Assembly: GCA_051453625.1 (NCBI GenBank)
Contig: JBOZIK010000001.1
Span: forward strand, 249,756,540 to 249,820,539
Source of the DNA: Welwitschia mirabilis
Lineage: Eukaryota; Gnetophyta; Gnetopsida; Welwitschiales
Direction of reading: 5' to 3'
DNA: 64,000 nucleotides
The notes below the pieces were generated by a model, which worked only from the letters and a program-made list of their open reading frames with translations, ran no database searches and was not told where the DNA came from. Below, piece by piece: positions 45,788 through 57,782 of the stretch (positions are counted from its first letter, which is position 1; every line of letters starts with the position of its first letter). The translations under genes and the position numbers were made by a program.

Positions 45788-47873
45788 ATGAAATATTAAA
45801 GGAAGTAGAACTTGATTAAAGAAAGTATTAGAGTAGGATCATTTGACTTTAAGTAAAATCTAGGTAAGTAAATCACATGTATGAAATTTTCAAGAATTTT
45901 TTTCTCTTATTATAAAATCAGATTTTCCTTTATCTTTTTAGTTATTCTATTACTTATTCTCATGATAGTTAAAATAGGTAACCATTACACATCTTTTAAG
46001 TATTAAGAATCAACAATTTGAACAAAATGTTGAAACATCCAAGAGAGGAAAACTTAATCTTGATTGTATAGTTAACTTCCTTACCATCTTAAAATAAAGT
46101 TCTCTTATTTCATTCTTCTCACTTTCTTTAATAAATATTGATAGAAGAACTATTGCAAAACTTCTTTCTAAAAGAAGAAAAAACTTGTAAAATGTTGAGA
46201 ACAATAGTAAGAAAACACTTTGCGAAATTTTTGCTAAAATAGGAAGATCATCACAAAATAATGTTGAGAATAGGAATTGTTTTCCTTCTTTTTTTCAACC
46301 TTCTTATTCTTTTCCCTCTTCTTTTCATACTTGAATAGAAATAACAATGAAGATTCTCTACATTTTAAGGATTTTACCTCATTTAAACAAACTTCTGATA
46401 ATTATTTTTATTGATCCCAACCATCCCCCATACATCACTATGAAGCTGGACCATCTCTTATGAACTATTATGAGGAAGAAAATGATCCTATGTAAGAAAT
46501 AATTAATGAAATAAAGAACAACCAAGAACATATCAATAAAAGACTAGACAATAACAATCAAAATTTAGAAAATTTGGTTAAAATATTGTAATAAGTAATA
46601 TTACATATTCAAGGATCTTTTATAATACAACATTCTCAAAGCTATTCTACTTCATCCTTCCTTGAGGTAAATGAAGAAACTTAGATATAAATGATGATTA
46701 TTCTTGTTTTTAACATGAAGATGTAATTATAGATCAAAATTCAACATTCTACTCATTAGGAGATGAGCAAAGAAAAGATAATAATAACACAACTCAATTT
46801 TTTAATAATCAAGATCAGGATAGCCATTCATTATATGATGATATTGAAGTTTTAGATTATATCCCTGTCATCCATTTACTTTTAGATAAGGAATCCATTT
46901 ATGAAAAGTCTAAAAATGTTTTAGTGAGTGATGAATATGATTCTCTTATTTATCTTGATAATATTTTCAATGAATCAAATAAATTAAAGCATGATAGCAA
47001 TATTCAAAAAATGAAGGAAGATTTAGTTATAAATAATGATGAAAAAAATATGCCAATAATCCAATGAAATAATGATAAGGATATTAGTAAAGAAATAGAC
47101 TACACTAAAGGTTTCATAGAGGATAGACTTGTTCTTTCTACTCATACTTCTACATCCTTTTTGCTTATGCCTTTATGTCCAACTTCAAACTACATCCCTT
47201 TTTTCACTTCTACATTCACTTATACTTTCACCTTCACAGTACCTTATGACCTTAATAATGATAACCTTTCCCCATCTCTTCCAATTATACCCTCATATAA
47301 TTCTCAAGTGCATGCTCCTTTCCTTGACTTTCATAGCATCCATTATTTTGAAGAGTCTATTTCTCCTATCTCTCAATCTATTTCTTTTAAAAATTCATGT
47401 GATACTCAAAGTCGTATTATTTCTTTTTTTATCAAGTCCACTTTACCCTTTTCTTTTAATGATTATTTCAAAAGTTTAACTTGGAAGATCTTGGAACTTT
47501 AGATTAGAGTAAGCTTTATCTTCTTGATGATAACACATGCTTAGTGTTGAATCTTAAGGATCTTCTTAATCTTATTTAACATTTTTAAAAGCCGTTAAAA
47601 CCTTCTTAACCTCATTCTTTGATTACTATCTTGAGTAAATTATATAATGATACACATTCTTTACACTGGATTCATAAAAGATTATTTGTTAATGAAATTT
47701 ATTACTTCTGTGTCTCTTATTTTGATTTTGAAAATTATGCTATCAAATTTTTATCATTTTACTCTTCTTAACTCCAATTGATCTTATTATAAAATGATTG
47801 TATACCTTTTATGTTTTATCAATTGATTTTTATTTGGTTTGGCCCTTATTTTTTTGAAACATGTAATATCTGA
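45788..47873 (+). pseudogene. Array ORF, copy E
   Basis: It runs from ATG in AAGATGAAATATTAAAGG to the TGA after ACATGTAATATC, 2086 bases. A 113-codon frame at 47161-47502 covers the Ser/Thr-rich patch (STFTYTFTFTVPYDLNND) and the part after it. Stops interrupt the coiled-coil-like and acidic parts. There is no gap inside, so it is a full-length reference for the ORF. Confidence 0.62.
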
Positions 47874-49717
47874 ATCAACTTTTTTCACAACTAGTTGAAC
47901 TTATCAATGGTTCAATTCTTATCTTTTAAATAAAGTACATCTTAAAATGGCTTAGTTAAAACCTCAAACTTGAACACTTAAGAAATTCAGAAGTTAATAG
48001 ATAAAAAGTTAAAAATCATTGACATATCTATTGATTTAATCTTAAACATGATAGAAGCACTTGTCTTGGATTTTTCTCTTTCATTATCTAAATTATTCTT
48101 TAGCTGAATCTGTTGGTAAACATCATGCTATTACTTAAACATCTTTAACTTTATTAATTTTTTACTTTATAAAGTTATCATGATTATTAAATATTTTACT
48201 TGAGCATTTTAAATGATAAGATTGGCTTTAGACATTTATATGTCTATAAACTTCATTTTAAAAGAAGATGCCTTGGTTCTTTTATTTTCTTTTAGTGGTA
48301 TGAGTAATTAGATGTTTTAGCATGTTATTTCTTGTTATTTATCTTTTCACTTCATGTTTATTATTACAAGTATTTAGTTATGTGAAATTTATTTAAAAAT
48401 ACAAAAAAAGGTAAAGAAAGAAAGCAGTAAATAAATGAAGAAATAAAGAAATAAAAGAAATAAAGGTCATGCTCTTTCATGTTATATCTTAAAACATAAC
48501 CCCATGATTTCCTACCACAAGTGTATCAAGGTAAATATTCCTAAGAGAAGCCTTTGGAAGTATGATATGGAAGCTGTGAGAACTTCACTAAGGCATCTGT
48601 TGACCATGCCCTATAGGTCTTTACTCCTCTAACAGCAGTTGCACTACCCCCATTATGGTAGAATAAAATTGTATTTAGAGGCTATGAGATCATTAATGTC
48701 TCTGGTATTATAAGAGGCATTTCTTATTTTCTAGACTTATTTTTACTTATTTATAGTACTTCCACATGATTACTTTACATTTTTGGATTCTAGTATTGTT
48801 TTGAAATGATATATTATCATTTCCTATTTTAAAAACATTTTATATTATCATTCATTATTTGATCACATTAGACATATCTTATGAGTTCCACATATTTCTT
48901 TACCTTTTATAATCTTTTTGTTTTTCTACTGATTTTAGACTGTTGTGTGATTTCAACCTTTTTTAGCATTTTCCTAATCTATTCAACCATCTTATTTTCT
49001 CATTGTCATTCCATATCTATCGTCTTCATGATAGGTAGGATGATAGTTATCCTTTTTACTTTGTGCAATTTGTGACTTTTTACTTTACCTATTGGGGGTA
49101 GGATACCACTCTAAGATTTCTTCTATGATATTAAAGCACAAACTTATAATTTTTAAATTTTAAAGGATTATTTTAATCTTTTATAATATATAATTCTAAT
49201 ACGTTATTTGGATATTATTTCATGTTATTTAAATAAATTCCATGAACTTTATCTAACAAGACCATAGGAGCCCACTCACAAAGTTTTCTTGTGGTAATGT
49301 TTCAGATCATCTAAAGAAAAAATGCTATTTTTTATACTTTACTCCTTATAAAAAACATTAATGAACTTTTCATATATCATTCATTGAGATTATTACTACT
49401 AAAGTTTTAGACATCAATTTTAGTATTACTTTCTCAAATTATGAATGTACATTATCATTTTCTAAACTATCATTGTTACAGTCTATGATTTATTTATGTG
49501 TATGACATTTATTTAATCTATTTTGATGTGTTTAATTAGGGGGCTTATGACTATAGCAATAATTATATCAGTTAATGAATATTTCTTATCTATTACTGAA
49601 TGATAAAATTAAACTCAAATTCCATTTTTTTAGTTGATGATTATGTTAGTAAAATTGGCTCGAAATATAGTTGATCACCATATTTGTCAGGGACTAACAA
49701 GACTAAGTAGGGGGCTA
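47874..49717 (+). other. 3' non-coding part of body 3, with a deletion
   Basis: About 0.5 kb shorter than in bodies 1 and 2. After GATCACATTAGACATATCTTA the sequence jumps to the part homologous to about 34.65 kb. A GA-rich repeat lies at 48401-48474 and a nested palindrome at 49004-49046 (inner pair ATCGTC-TTC-ATGAT). The polypurine tract before LTR 4 reads AAGTAGGGGGC. Confidence 0.7.
48401..48474 (+). repeat. GA-rich simple repeat in body 3
   Basis: AAAG/AAAT words at the homologous position to 33680 and 42001. Confidence 0.8.
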
Positions 49718-51015
49718 TATTGCAATGCCAATTTGTAATAATTTGATAGTATATTTAGAGTACTTTTACAAGACATTTATATAGGTTTGAATGAAATTAT
49801 AATAAGTATAAAGAGTCAATGAGATGATTATGAAAACACATAATTCTTGGTATAATTGAAGTCATTTAAGACATGTTCTAGTACTTAGTATCTTGAAAGA
49901 AGATTAATGATGAATAAGGCTGATTTACTTTCCCTAAAAAACTTTGTGAGAGTATCATTTGGAGTAGAGCTTGGAGTCAACAAAGTAAATTTTTAAGGGA
50001 GGTATCATTCCCATTATTATTCCCATGACATAAGGAATAGTGATACATCTAGAGCTAACTATGGGGCCTATTATAGAGCTAAAATTCAATTAATTAGCTA
50101 TTGTTAAGGGGCAACATCCCCCATGTCATCTCGATGATAGTCAAGACGATAACTATTTTATATATGCAAGACTAAATTATCTTGTAATAGGGTCATGCAT
50201 CCTACTTGGGCTGCTAGGGTTTTCTCTTTGACTTTTAGGATTACATTTCTATAAATTTTAATGTAGAACTATAAATACCACCTCTTGTCCTTCAATTCAT
50301 CTTTTGTACCTGATATATTTGTGACAGAAGATTAAAGGATAATAGGTTCATCTAGAGCTAAAGAGAGGAGTCTTCTTGATGTTACACTAAGTCTTTTCCA
50401 TTGAGGTGTTATTATTCTGTTGTAAGTGAATGTAAAGTTCTTAAATTAATCTAATTACTCTTTGAATTAATATAATTATTACTTTCATTTCAATTTTTTG
50501 ATGTCCCTTATGGTTTACATTAATCACAGTTTAGAGTGAGAACACTATGATTTATCTAGATCATAAGGGAAATTTTTTTAAGGTTGATCTTAGTTAGTTT
50601 TAGATTTGTATTGATATTTCATTTTATTTTATATTACATTTTTTTGCTTAGTATATTTCATAGTTTATATTGATTAAGAACTAATTAAATACTCTTTTTT
50701 AATTGATTTAAATTATAGAGAAGTTGGCCCTTGTAATAGAAGGATTAATAACCAAGAGAGTTCATTTTATTTACACTTGCATTTCATTTTCATTCAATTG
50801 CATTGATTTTACTTATTTATTTATTTTTTGTTTTAATAAGATAAAAGACTAAAAACATCTTAGAAACCAATTTTGTAACTCTTATTCTAGTTTCCTCATT
50901 GGGATTACAACATTCAAGTGAACTCCTATCTATACTAGTGTGTGTTTTTTGCAAGTTATTTGATTTACAGTTTTACTTAAAGAACTTTAGCATTTCATAA
51001 ATTTTTATCATGACA
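49718..51015 (+). repeat. Array LTR 4
   Basis: It starts TATTGCAATGCC (TG changed to TA) and ends ATCATGACA, 1298 bases, with a TATA box at 50270-50277. It is shorter than LTR 3 because the first palindrome and its surroundings are deleted: AGTATCATT joins directly to TGGAGTAGAGC. Confidence 0.85.
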
Positions 51016-51018
51016 TTT

Positions 51019-51036
51019 TGATAACATTGCTAGAAA
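51019..51036 (+). promoter_or_regulatory. Decayed primer-binding site after LTR 4
   Basis: TGATAACATTGCTAGAAA at the expected place. A second version of this stretch follows the gap at 51187. Confidence 0.5.
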
Positions 51037-51086
51037 AGGCAACAAGTAGCTAGAGAATTTTCATTAACTAGATAAGTACCTTGAAT

Positions 51087-51186
51087 NNNNNNNNNNNNNN
51101 NNNNNNNNNNNNNNNNNNNNNNNNNNNNNNNNNNNNNNNNNNNNNNNNNNNNNNNNNNNNNNNNNNNNNNNNNNNNNNNNNNNNNN
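51087..51186. other. Assembly gap, 100 N, with duplicated flanks
   Basis: The 72 bases before the gap (51015-51086) recur after it (51187-51258) with few differences, so two contigs probably overlap here. Confidence 0.9.
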
Positions 51187-51806
51187 ATTTTAGCATCATT
51201 GTTGAGAAAGGCCACAAGGAGCTAGAGAATTTTCATTAACTAGATAAGTACCTTGAATCTTTTGTTTAAGTTATTTATTTCAATTAATGCTACATTTCTA
51301 GTTTATTTTAAAGTAGTTTTATTTTCATAAAATTTTATTTTCCATAATTTTTGTTAGGAACCCTATCTTTCTCTCTGTCATCTCAATGACATTGAACATG
51401 ACAGTCCTAAAATTTCAAAATTAGTTTTTATTTTTAAACATATCTTTTATTTTTAGTTCAGTAAAAAAAATACTATTGTCTTCTCTATCGTTCCCACAGT
51501 ATATTGGACAACAGTCTAGTTTTCTGACAGTATTTTTTTGAGTTATTTCTTTTGGTAATTTTTTTATTAAGTTCTTGAGTTTGGATTTTCTATTAGTGTG
51601 ATTGTCATCCTCTCTATCTTATCCATGATAGATAGGATAACAGTTTAATTTTTTAATTTTTATAATTTTTTAATAGTTTAATTTTTTGTGTGATTGTCAT
51701 CTCTCTTGGATCCCCACAATAAGGAGGATGATGTGGTCTTATTTTTTATTTTGCTTTTCTATTTTTTATCTATGCATGTAGGGACATAGTGAATTATAGC
51801 AAAAAG

Positions 51807-53916
51807 ATAAAATATTAAAGGAAGCAAAACTCAATTAAAAAAAGTATTAGAAAAAGATCACTTAACTTCAAGCAAAATCCAAATACACACATCATAGGTA
51901 CATAAGTTTCAAGAATTTTTTCCTCTTATTGTAGAATTAAATTTTTCTTTTTCTCTATAGTCATTATGTTAGTGATTTTCATGATAGTTAAAACATATAG
52001 TCATTATACATCTTTTTAGTATTAAGGACCAATAATTTAAACAAAATAATGGAACATCCAAGAGAGGAAAACTTGATCTTCATTGTATACTTATCTTCCA
52101 TGCCATCTTAAAATAATTTCTCTTATCTCATTCTCCTCACTTACTTTAATGAATTAGTAATAGAAGGATCATTGTGAAACTTCTTTCTAAAAGGAGAAGG
52201 AACTTACAAAATGCTGAGGACAATAGTAAAAAAGCACTTCATAAAATTTTTGTTGAAAGAGGGAGACCATCAAAAAATAATGTTGAGAATAGGAATTTCT
52301 CCCTTAATCTTTTCAACCTTCTTATTTTTTTCCCTCTTCTTTTCAAACCTCGAATAAAAATAATAATTAATATTATCCACATTTTAAGGATTTTACCTCA
52401 TTTAAGCAAACTTTTTACAATCATTTTTATCAATACCAATAATCCCCTATGCATAACTCTGAATATGAACCATCTCTTATGAACTACTATAAGGAAGAAA
52501 ATGACCCCATGCAAGAAATAATTAATGAAATAAAGAATAGTCAAGAACACATCAATAAAAGAGTAGACAAAACCAATCAAAACTTAAAAATTTTGGTTGA
52601 AATATTTCAACAAATACTACTACATATTCAAGGATCTTTCACAACATAACATCCTCACAACTGTCTTGCTTCATCTTACCTTAAAGAAAATTAAGAAAAC
52701 TTAGACCCAAATGATGATGATTTTTGCTTTCAACTTGAAGATAAAATTTTTATATCAAACTTCAACATCCTACTCATTAGGAGATGAGCAAAGGGAAGAT
52801 AATAATAACACAAATTAATCTTTTAATAATTAGGATTAGGATGATAATTTATTAGATGATAATATTAAATCTTTAGATTAAATCACTATCATCCATTTGC
52901 TATTAAATGAGGAATCCATTCATGAAAAATCTAAAAACGTTTCAATCAATGATGTAGATGACGCTCTTATTTCACTTGATAATCTTTTCAATGAATCCAA
53001 TAAATTAGAGTATGATAGAAATATTGAATAAATGAAGGAAGATTTATTCATAAACAATGATGAAAAAGATATAGCAACCACCCAACAAAATAATTATAAG
53101 AATAATAGTAAAGAAATAGACCATAATAAAGAACCCCTATAAATTCATTCAAATTTCATAAAGGATAGACTTGTTCTTTTTACCCATACGTTTACATCCT
53201 TTTCACTTATACCTTTATGTGCAACTTTAATTTACATCCCTCCTTTCGCTTTTATATCGGTTTTTACATGTACTTTCACATTACCTTATGAACTTAATAA
53301 TGATAACCTTTCTCCATCTCTTCCAATTACACCTTCATATAATTCTCAAGGCCATGTTCCTTTCCTTAACTCTCATAACATCCATCATTTTGAAGAGTCT
53401 ATTTCTTCTATATCTTAATCTCTTTCTTTTAAAAATTTATGTGATGCTCAAAATAACATTCTTTCTTTTTCTACTAAGTCCACTTTAACTTTTTCTTTTA
53501 ATTATTATTATTTTTAAAAGTTTGACTTTTTAGATCTCTGAATCTTAATTTGGGTTAAGCTTTATCTTCTTGATGAAAACCCATGCTTAGAGTTGAATCT
53601 CAAGGAGATTCTCAATCTTATTTAATATTCTTAAAAGCCCTTAAACCCTTATAGGCTACATTATTTAAGTAGTACCTTGAATAGATTATATATAATACTC
53701 ATGCTTTAAATGATTTTCATAAGAGATTATTTTTTAATTAGACTTATCACTTCTTTATCTCTCTTTTTAATTTTGAAAATTATGCTATCAAAGTCTTATC
53801 CTTTTACTCTCTTTATCTCCAATTGATTTTACTACAAAATTATTGTATACATTTTACATTTTTTCAATTGGTTTCCATTTGATTTGACCTTTATTTTTAT
53901 AAAACATTCAATATTA
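51807..53916 (+). pseudogene. Array ORF, copy F
   Basis: The start codon has become ATA (AAGATAAAATATTAAAG compared with AAGATGAAATATTAAAG). A 102-codon frame at 52174-52482 begins MKLLSKRRRNLQNAEDNSKK but then leaves the family frame. The 66-codon frame 52449-52649 carries EEENDPMQEIINEIKNSQ and the coiled-coil-like stretch. The Ser/Thr patch is worn. It ends near the homologue of the shared stop. Confidence 0.6.
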
Positions 53917-55710
53917 AAATGCATGTTTTCCATAACTAGTTAAACTTCTCAATGGTTTAGTCCTTATATTTTATAAAAAGTACATCTTAAAATGGCTCAG
54001 TTGAAACCTCCAACTTAAACACTTGTGAAATTCAAAATTTAACAAATAAAAGGTTAAAAATCATGGACATATCTATTGATTCAATCCTAAACTTGATATA
54101 CACACTTATCTTAGATTTTTTTCATGCCATTATCTAAATTATTATTCTATCGCCTCTTTTGGTAAACATCATGCTATCACTTGAACATATTTAACTTAAC
54201 TAATGTTTTACTTTATGAAGCTACCATGATTAGTAAATATTTTAGTTGATCATTTAAATTAATAATATTAGCTTCATCCAATCTTAAGATATTCATATGT
54301 CTAAGAACTTCATTTTGAAGAAGATGCCTTGGTTCTTTTATTTTGTTTTAATGGTATGAGTAATTAGTTATTTTTTCATGTTCTTCCTTGTTATTTATCT
54401 CATCACTTTACTTTTATCTTTATATTATTTGATCATGTGGAATTTATTTAAAAATATTTAAAAATAAATAAATAAAGCAAGAAAATAAATAAAGGCCATA
54501 CTATTTCATGTTATATCTTAAAACATGGTCTCCATGATGTCCTACCATAAGTGCACTGGGGCAAATATTCTTAAGAGGGGCCTTTGGCAGTATGATATGG
54601 TAGCTATAATAACTTCACTGAGGGGGTCTGTTGGCCATGCTGTGTAGGTCCTTCCTCCACTGATAGTTGTTATACTCCTCTTATTATGGTAGAATAAAAT
54701 TGCACTTAGATGCTATGCCATTAGTGATATCCTAGGTATCATCAGAGGCATTGCTTATTTTTTAAACTTAATTTTACTTATTTATAGTACTTCTACATGA
54801 TCATTTTACTTTTTTGGATTCTAGTGTTATTTTAAGATGATATCTTATTATTTTCTATTTTAATAGCTTTTTATCTTATCATTCATTATTTGATAATATT
54901 AGACATATCTTGTCAATTTCAGATTTTTTTTACTTTTTACCATCTTTTTGTTTTTTTGTAGATTTTTGACTTTTGTACTTTGCCCCTTGTAGAAAACATT
55001 AGTGGACTTTCCATGTATCATTCTTTGAAATTATTACTGCTTAAGTTTTACACATCAGTTTTAGCATTACTTTTCCAAATTATGCATATACATTATCTTT
55101 TTTTGAACTATTATTATTAAATTCTATAATTTATTTATGTGTATGACATTCATTCAATCTATTGTGATGTATTTAAGTAGAGGGATTATGACTATAAGAG
55201 TAATTTTATNNNNNNNNNNNNNNNNNNNNNNNNNNNNNNNNNNNNNNNNNNNNNNNNNNNNNNNNNNNNNNNNNNNNNNNNNNNNNNNNNNNNNNNNNNN
55301 NNNNNNNNNNNNNNNNNNNNNNNNNNNNNNNNNNNNNNNNNNNNNNNNNNNNNNNNNNNNNNNNNNNNNNNNNNNNNNNNNNNNNNNNNNNNNNNNNNNN
55401 NNNNNNNNNNNNNNNNNNNNNNNNNNNNNNNNNNNNNNNNNNNNNNNNNNNNNNNNNNNNNNNNNNNNNNNNNNNNNNNNNNNNNNNNNNNNTATGACAT
55501 TCATTCAATCTATTTTGATGTATTTAAGTAGAGGGATTATGACTATAAGAGTAATTGTATTAGTTAATACATTTTTGTTATCTATTCTTGCATGATAAAA
55601 TTAAACTTAAATTCCAATTGTTCTAGTTGATGATTATCTTAGTGAAATTGGATCGCAATATAGTTGATCACCCACTTTGTTAGGGACTAATAAGGCTAAG
55701 TAGGTGGCTA
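53917..55710 (+). other. 3' non-coding part of body 4, with deletions
   Basis: It shares with body 3 the deletion after ATTAGACATATCTT. A second deletion joins GATTTTTGAC to TTTTGTACTTTGCC and removes the palindrome present in bodies 1-3. It includes the 283-N gap at 55210-55492, whose flanks are the same 68 bases with two differences. A GA/AAAT-rich run lies at 54461-54495. Confidence 0.7.
55210..55492. other. Assembly gap, 283 N, with duplicated flanks
   Basis: 55142-55209 and 55493-55560 are the same 68 bases apart from two differences. The gap length is therefore doubtful. Confidence 0.9.
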
Positions 55711-57162
55711 TATTACAATGTCAATTAATGGGAATTTGATAGTATATCTGTAATACTTTTGCAAGACATTTATATAGATTTGAATACAATTCTGATGATT
55801 ATGGAGAGTCGATGGGATGATCAAAGAAACGTGTAATTCTTGGCATAATTGGAGAATTTCAGGCATGTTCTAATACTTATTATATTATATAAAGATTAAC
55901 AATAAAGAAGGCTAATTTTATTTATCTAAAGAGATTTAGAAGAGTATCAATCCTATTATCATCTTCATGATAGAGGAAATGACATCACTTTATTAACTTA
56001 TTGCAATAGTAATTTGGACTAGAGCTTAGAGTCAATAAAGCACCTTTTTATGGGAGGTATAATTCCCGTTGATGTCCTCATAACATAAGGGATAATGACA
56101 CATATAGAGATAACTACAGGGCCTATTGTGGAGCTAGAATCTAATTAATTAACTATTGTTAAGGGGCATCGTCCATAGTATCATCCCCATGATAATCAAA
56201 AGGACACCTATTTTATATATGCAAGGCTATACAATCTTATAATGGGGTCATGTATCCCACTTGGGTTGTTAGGGTTTTTTCATCGATTTCTATAGTTGTG
56301 TTTCTAGAACTTTTAATGTAAAACTATAAATACCCCCTCTTTTCCTCACATCCAATTCATCTTTTGTACTTGATATGCTTGTGATGAAAGATTGAAGAAT
56401 AAGAGGTCCATCCAGTGATTACAGAAAGGAGTTCCCTTGGTGTTAGGCAGAGTCTCTTCTATTAAGGTGTTATTATTTATTTGTAAGTGGATNNNNNNNN
56501 NNTAAAGAGGAATTTTCTTAGTGCTAGGCTAAGTCTCTTCCATTGAGGTGCTATTATAATATTTGTTAGTGGATATAAAGTTCTTGAATTAATTTAATTA
56601 CTCTTTGCATCAATTCAATTGTTACTTTTATTTCAATTCTGTAATATCCCTTATGATTTAGATTGATCATAGTTTAGACTGACAACTCTGTGATTTATCT
56701 AGATTATAAGAGCAACCTTTGTTAAGGTTAATCTTGATTAGTATTAGACTTTTATTACTATTCCATTTCATTTTACATTTCATTCTATATTTTACTTAAT
56801 AGATCTCATAGTTCATGTCAAGTAAGAACTAGTTGAATACTCTTTTTAATTGATTTGAATTATAGATAAGGTAGTCCTTATAATAGAAGGATTATAAAAT
56901 AAGAGAGTTCATTTCATTTTCACTTGCATTTCATTTTCATTCACTTGTAGTGCATTTACTTATTTATTTACTTTCAGTTTTTATAGGATATAAGACTAAA
57001 AACATTTTAGAAATTAATTTTCTAACTCTTATCCTAGTGCCTACATTGAGATTACGACATTCAGATGAACCCCCATCTATACTAGTGTGTATTTTTTTCA
57101 AGTTATTTAATTTATAGGTTTACTTAAAGAACTTTAAGATTGCATAAATTCATACTGCAACA
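55711..57162 (+). repeat. Array LTR 5
   Basis: It starts TATTACAATG and ends ACTGCAACA, with a TATA box at 56325-56332. It contains a 10-N gap (56493-56502) flanked by two versions of the same roughly 71 bases, so its real length is about 1.37 kb. It contains three nested palindromes between 55943 and 56207. Confidence 0.82.
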
Positions 57163-57165
57163 TTT

Positions 57166-57183
57166 TAATACCATTGCTAGAGA
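57166..57183 (+). promoter_or_regulatory. Decayed primer-binding site after LTR 5
   Basis: TAATACCATTGCTAGAGA, with ACC-ATTGC still close to the tRNA-Asp type GCC-GTTGC. Confidence 0.55.
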
Positions 57184-57782
57184 AGACCACAAGAAGTTGG
57201 AGAATTATCATTAACTATATAAGTACCTTAAATCTTTTATTTAACTTATTTATTTAAATAAATGATGTATTTTTAGTTTAGTTTAAAGTAGTTTTATTTT
57301 TACAAAATTTTATTTTTCATAATTTTTATTAGGGATCCTATCATTTTCTCTATTACTCCAATGACATTAGGCATGACAGTTTCAAAATTTTAAAATTAGT
57401 TTTTATTTTTATAAATTTTCTTTTTTTAGTTCAATAAATAAAAATACTATCATCTTCTCTGTCATCTCCATGAAAGATCAGACAATAATCTAGTATTTAA
57501 ATAGTCTTTTTTTTGAGTTATTACTTTTGGTAATTTTTCTATTGAGTTGTTAAGTTTCAATTTTTTGTTATTATGATCATCATCCTCTCCATTATCTCCA
57601 TGATAGATAAGATGATAATCTAATTTTTCATTTTCTATAATTTTTTTAACAGTTTAGTTTTTGTATGATCATCTCCTCCCCTATCATCCCCATAACAAGG
57701 TGAATGATGGGCTTTTATTTTTTATTTTTATTTTTTATTTGTTATCTGGGAATGCAGGGACATAGTAAATTCTAGTAGAGAT

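Noticed and set aside
47129-47479. 116-codon hydrophobic frame, and similar ones at 30133-30444, 39234-39500, 40725-41084 and 53288-53488
   Set aside because: They are shifted-frame readings of the Ser/Thr-rich part of the array ORF. They recur only because the underlying sequence is repeated.
55137-55595. 152-codon plus-strand frame
   Set aside because: It crosses a 283-N gap whose flanks are the same sequence; the frame exists only because N cannot contain a stop.
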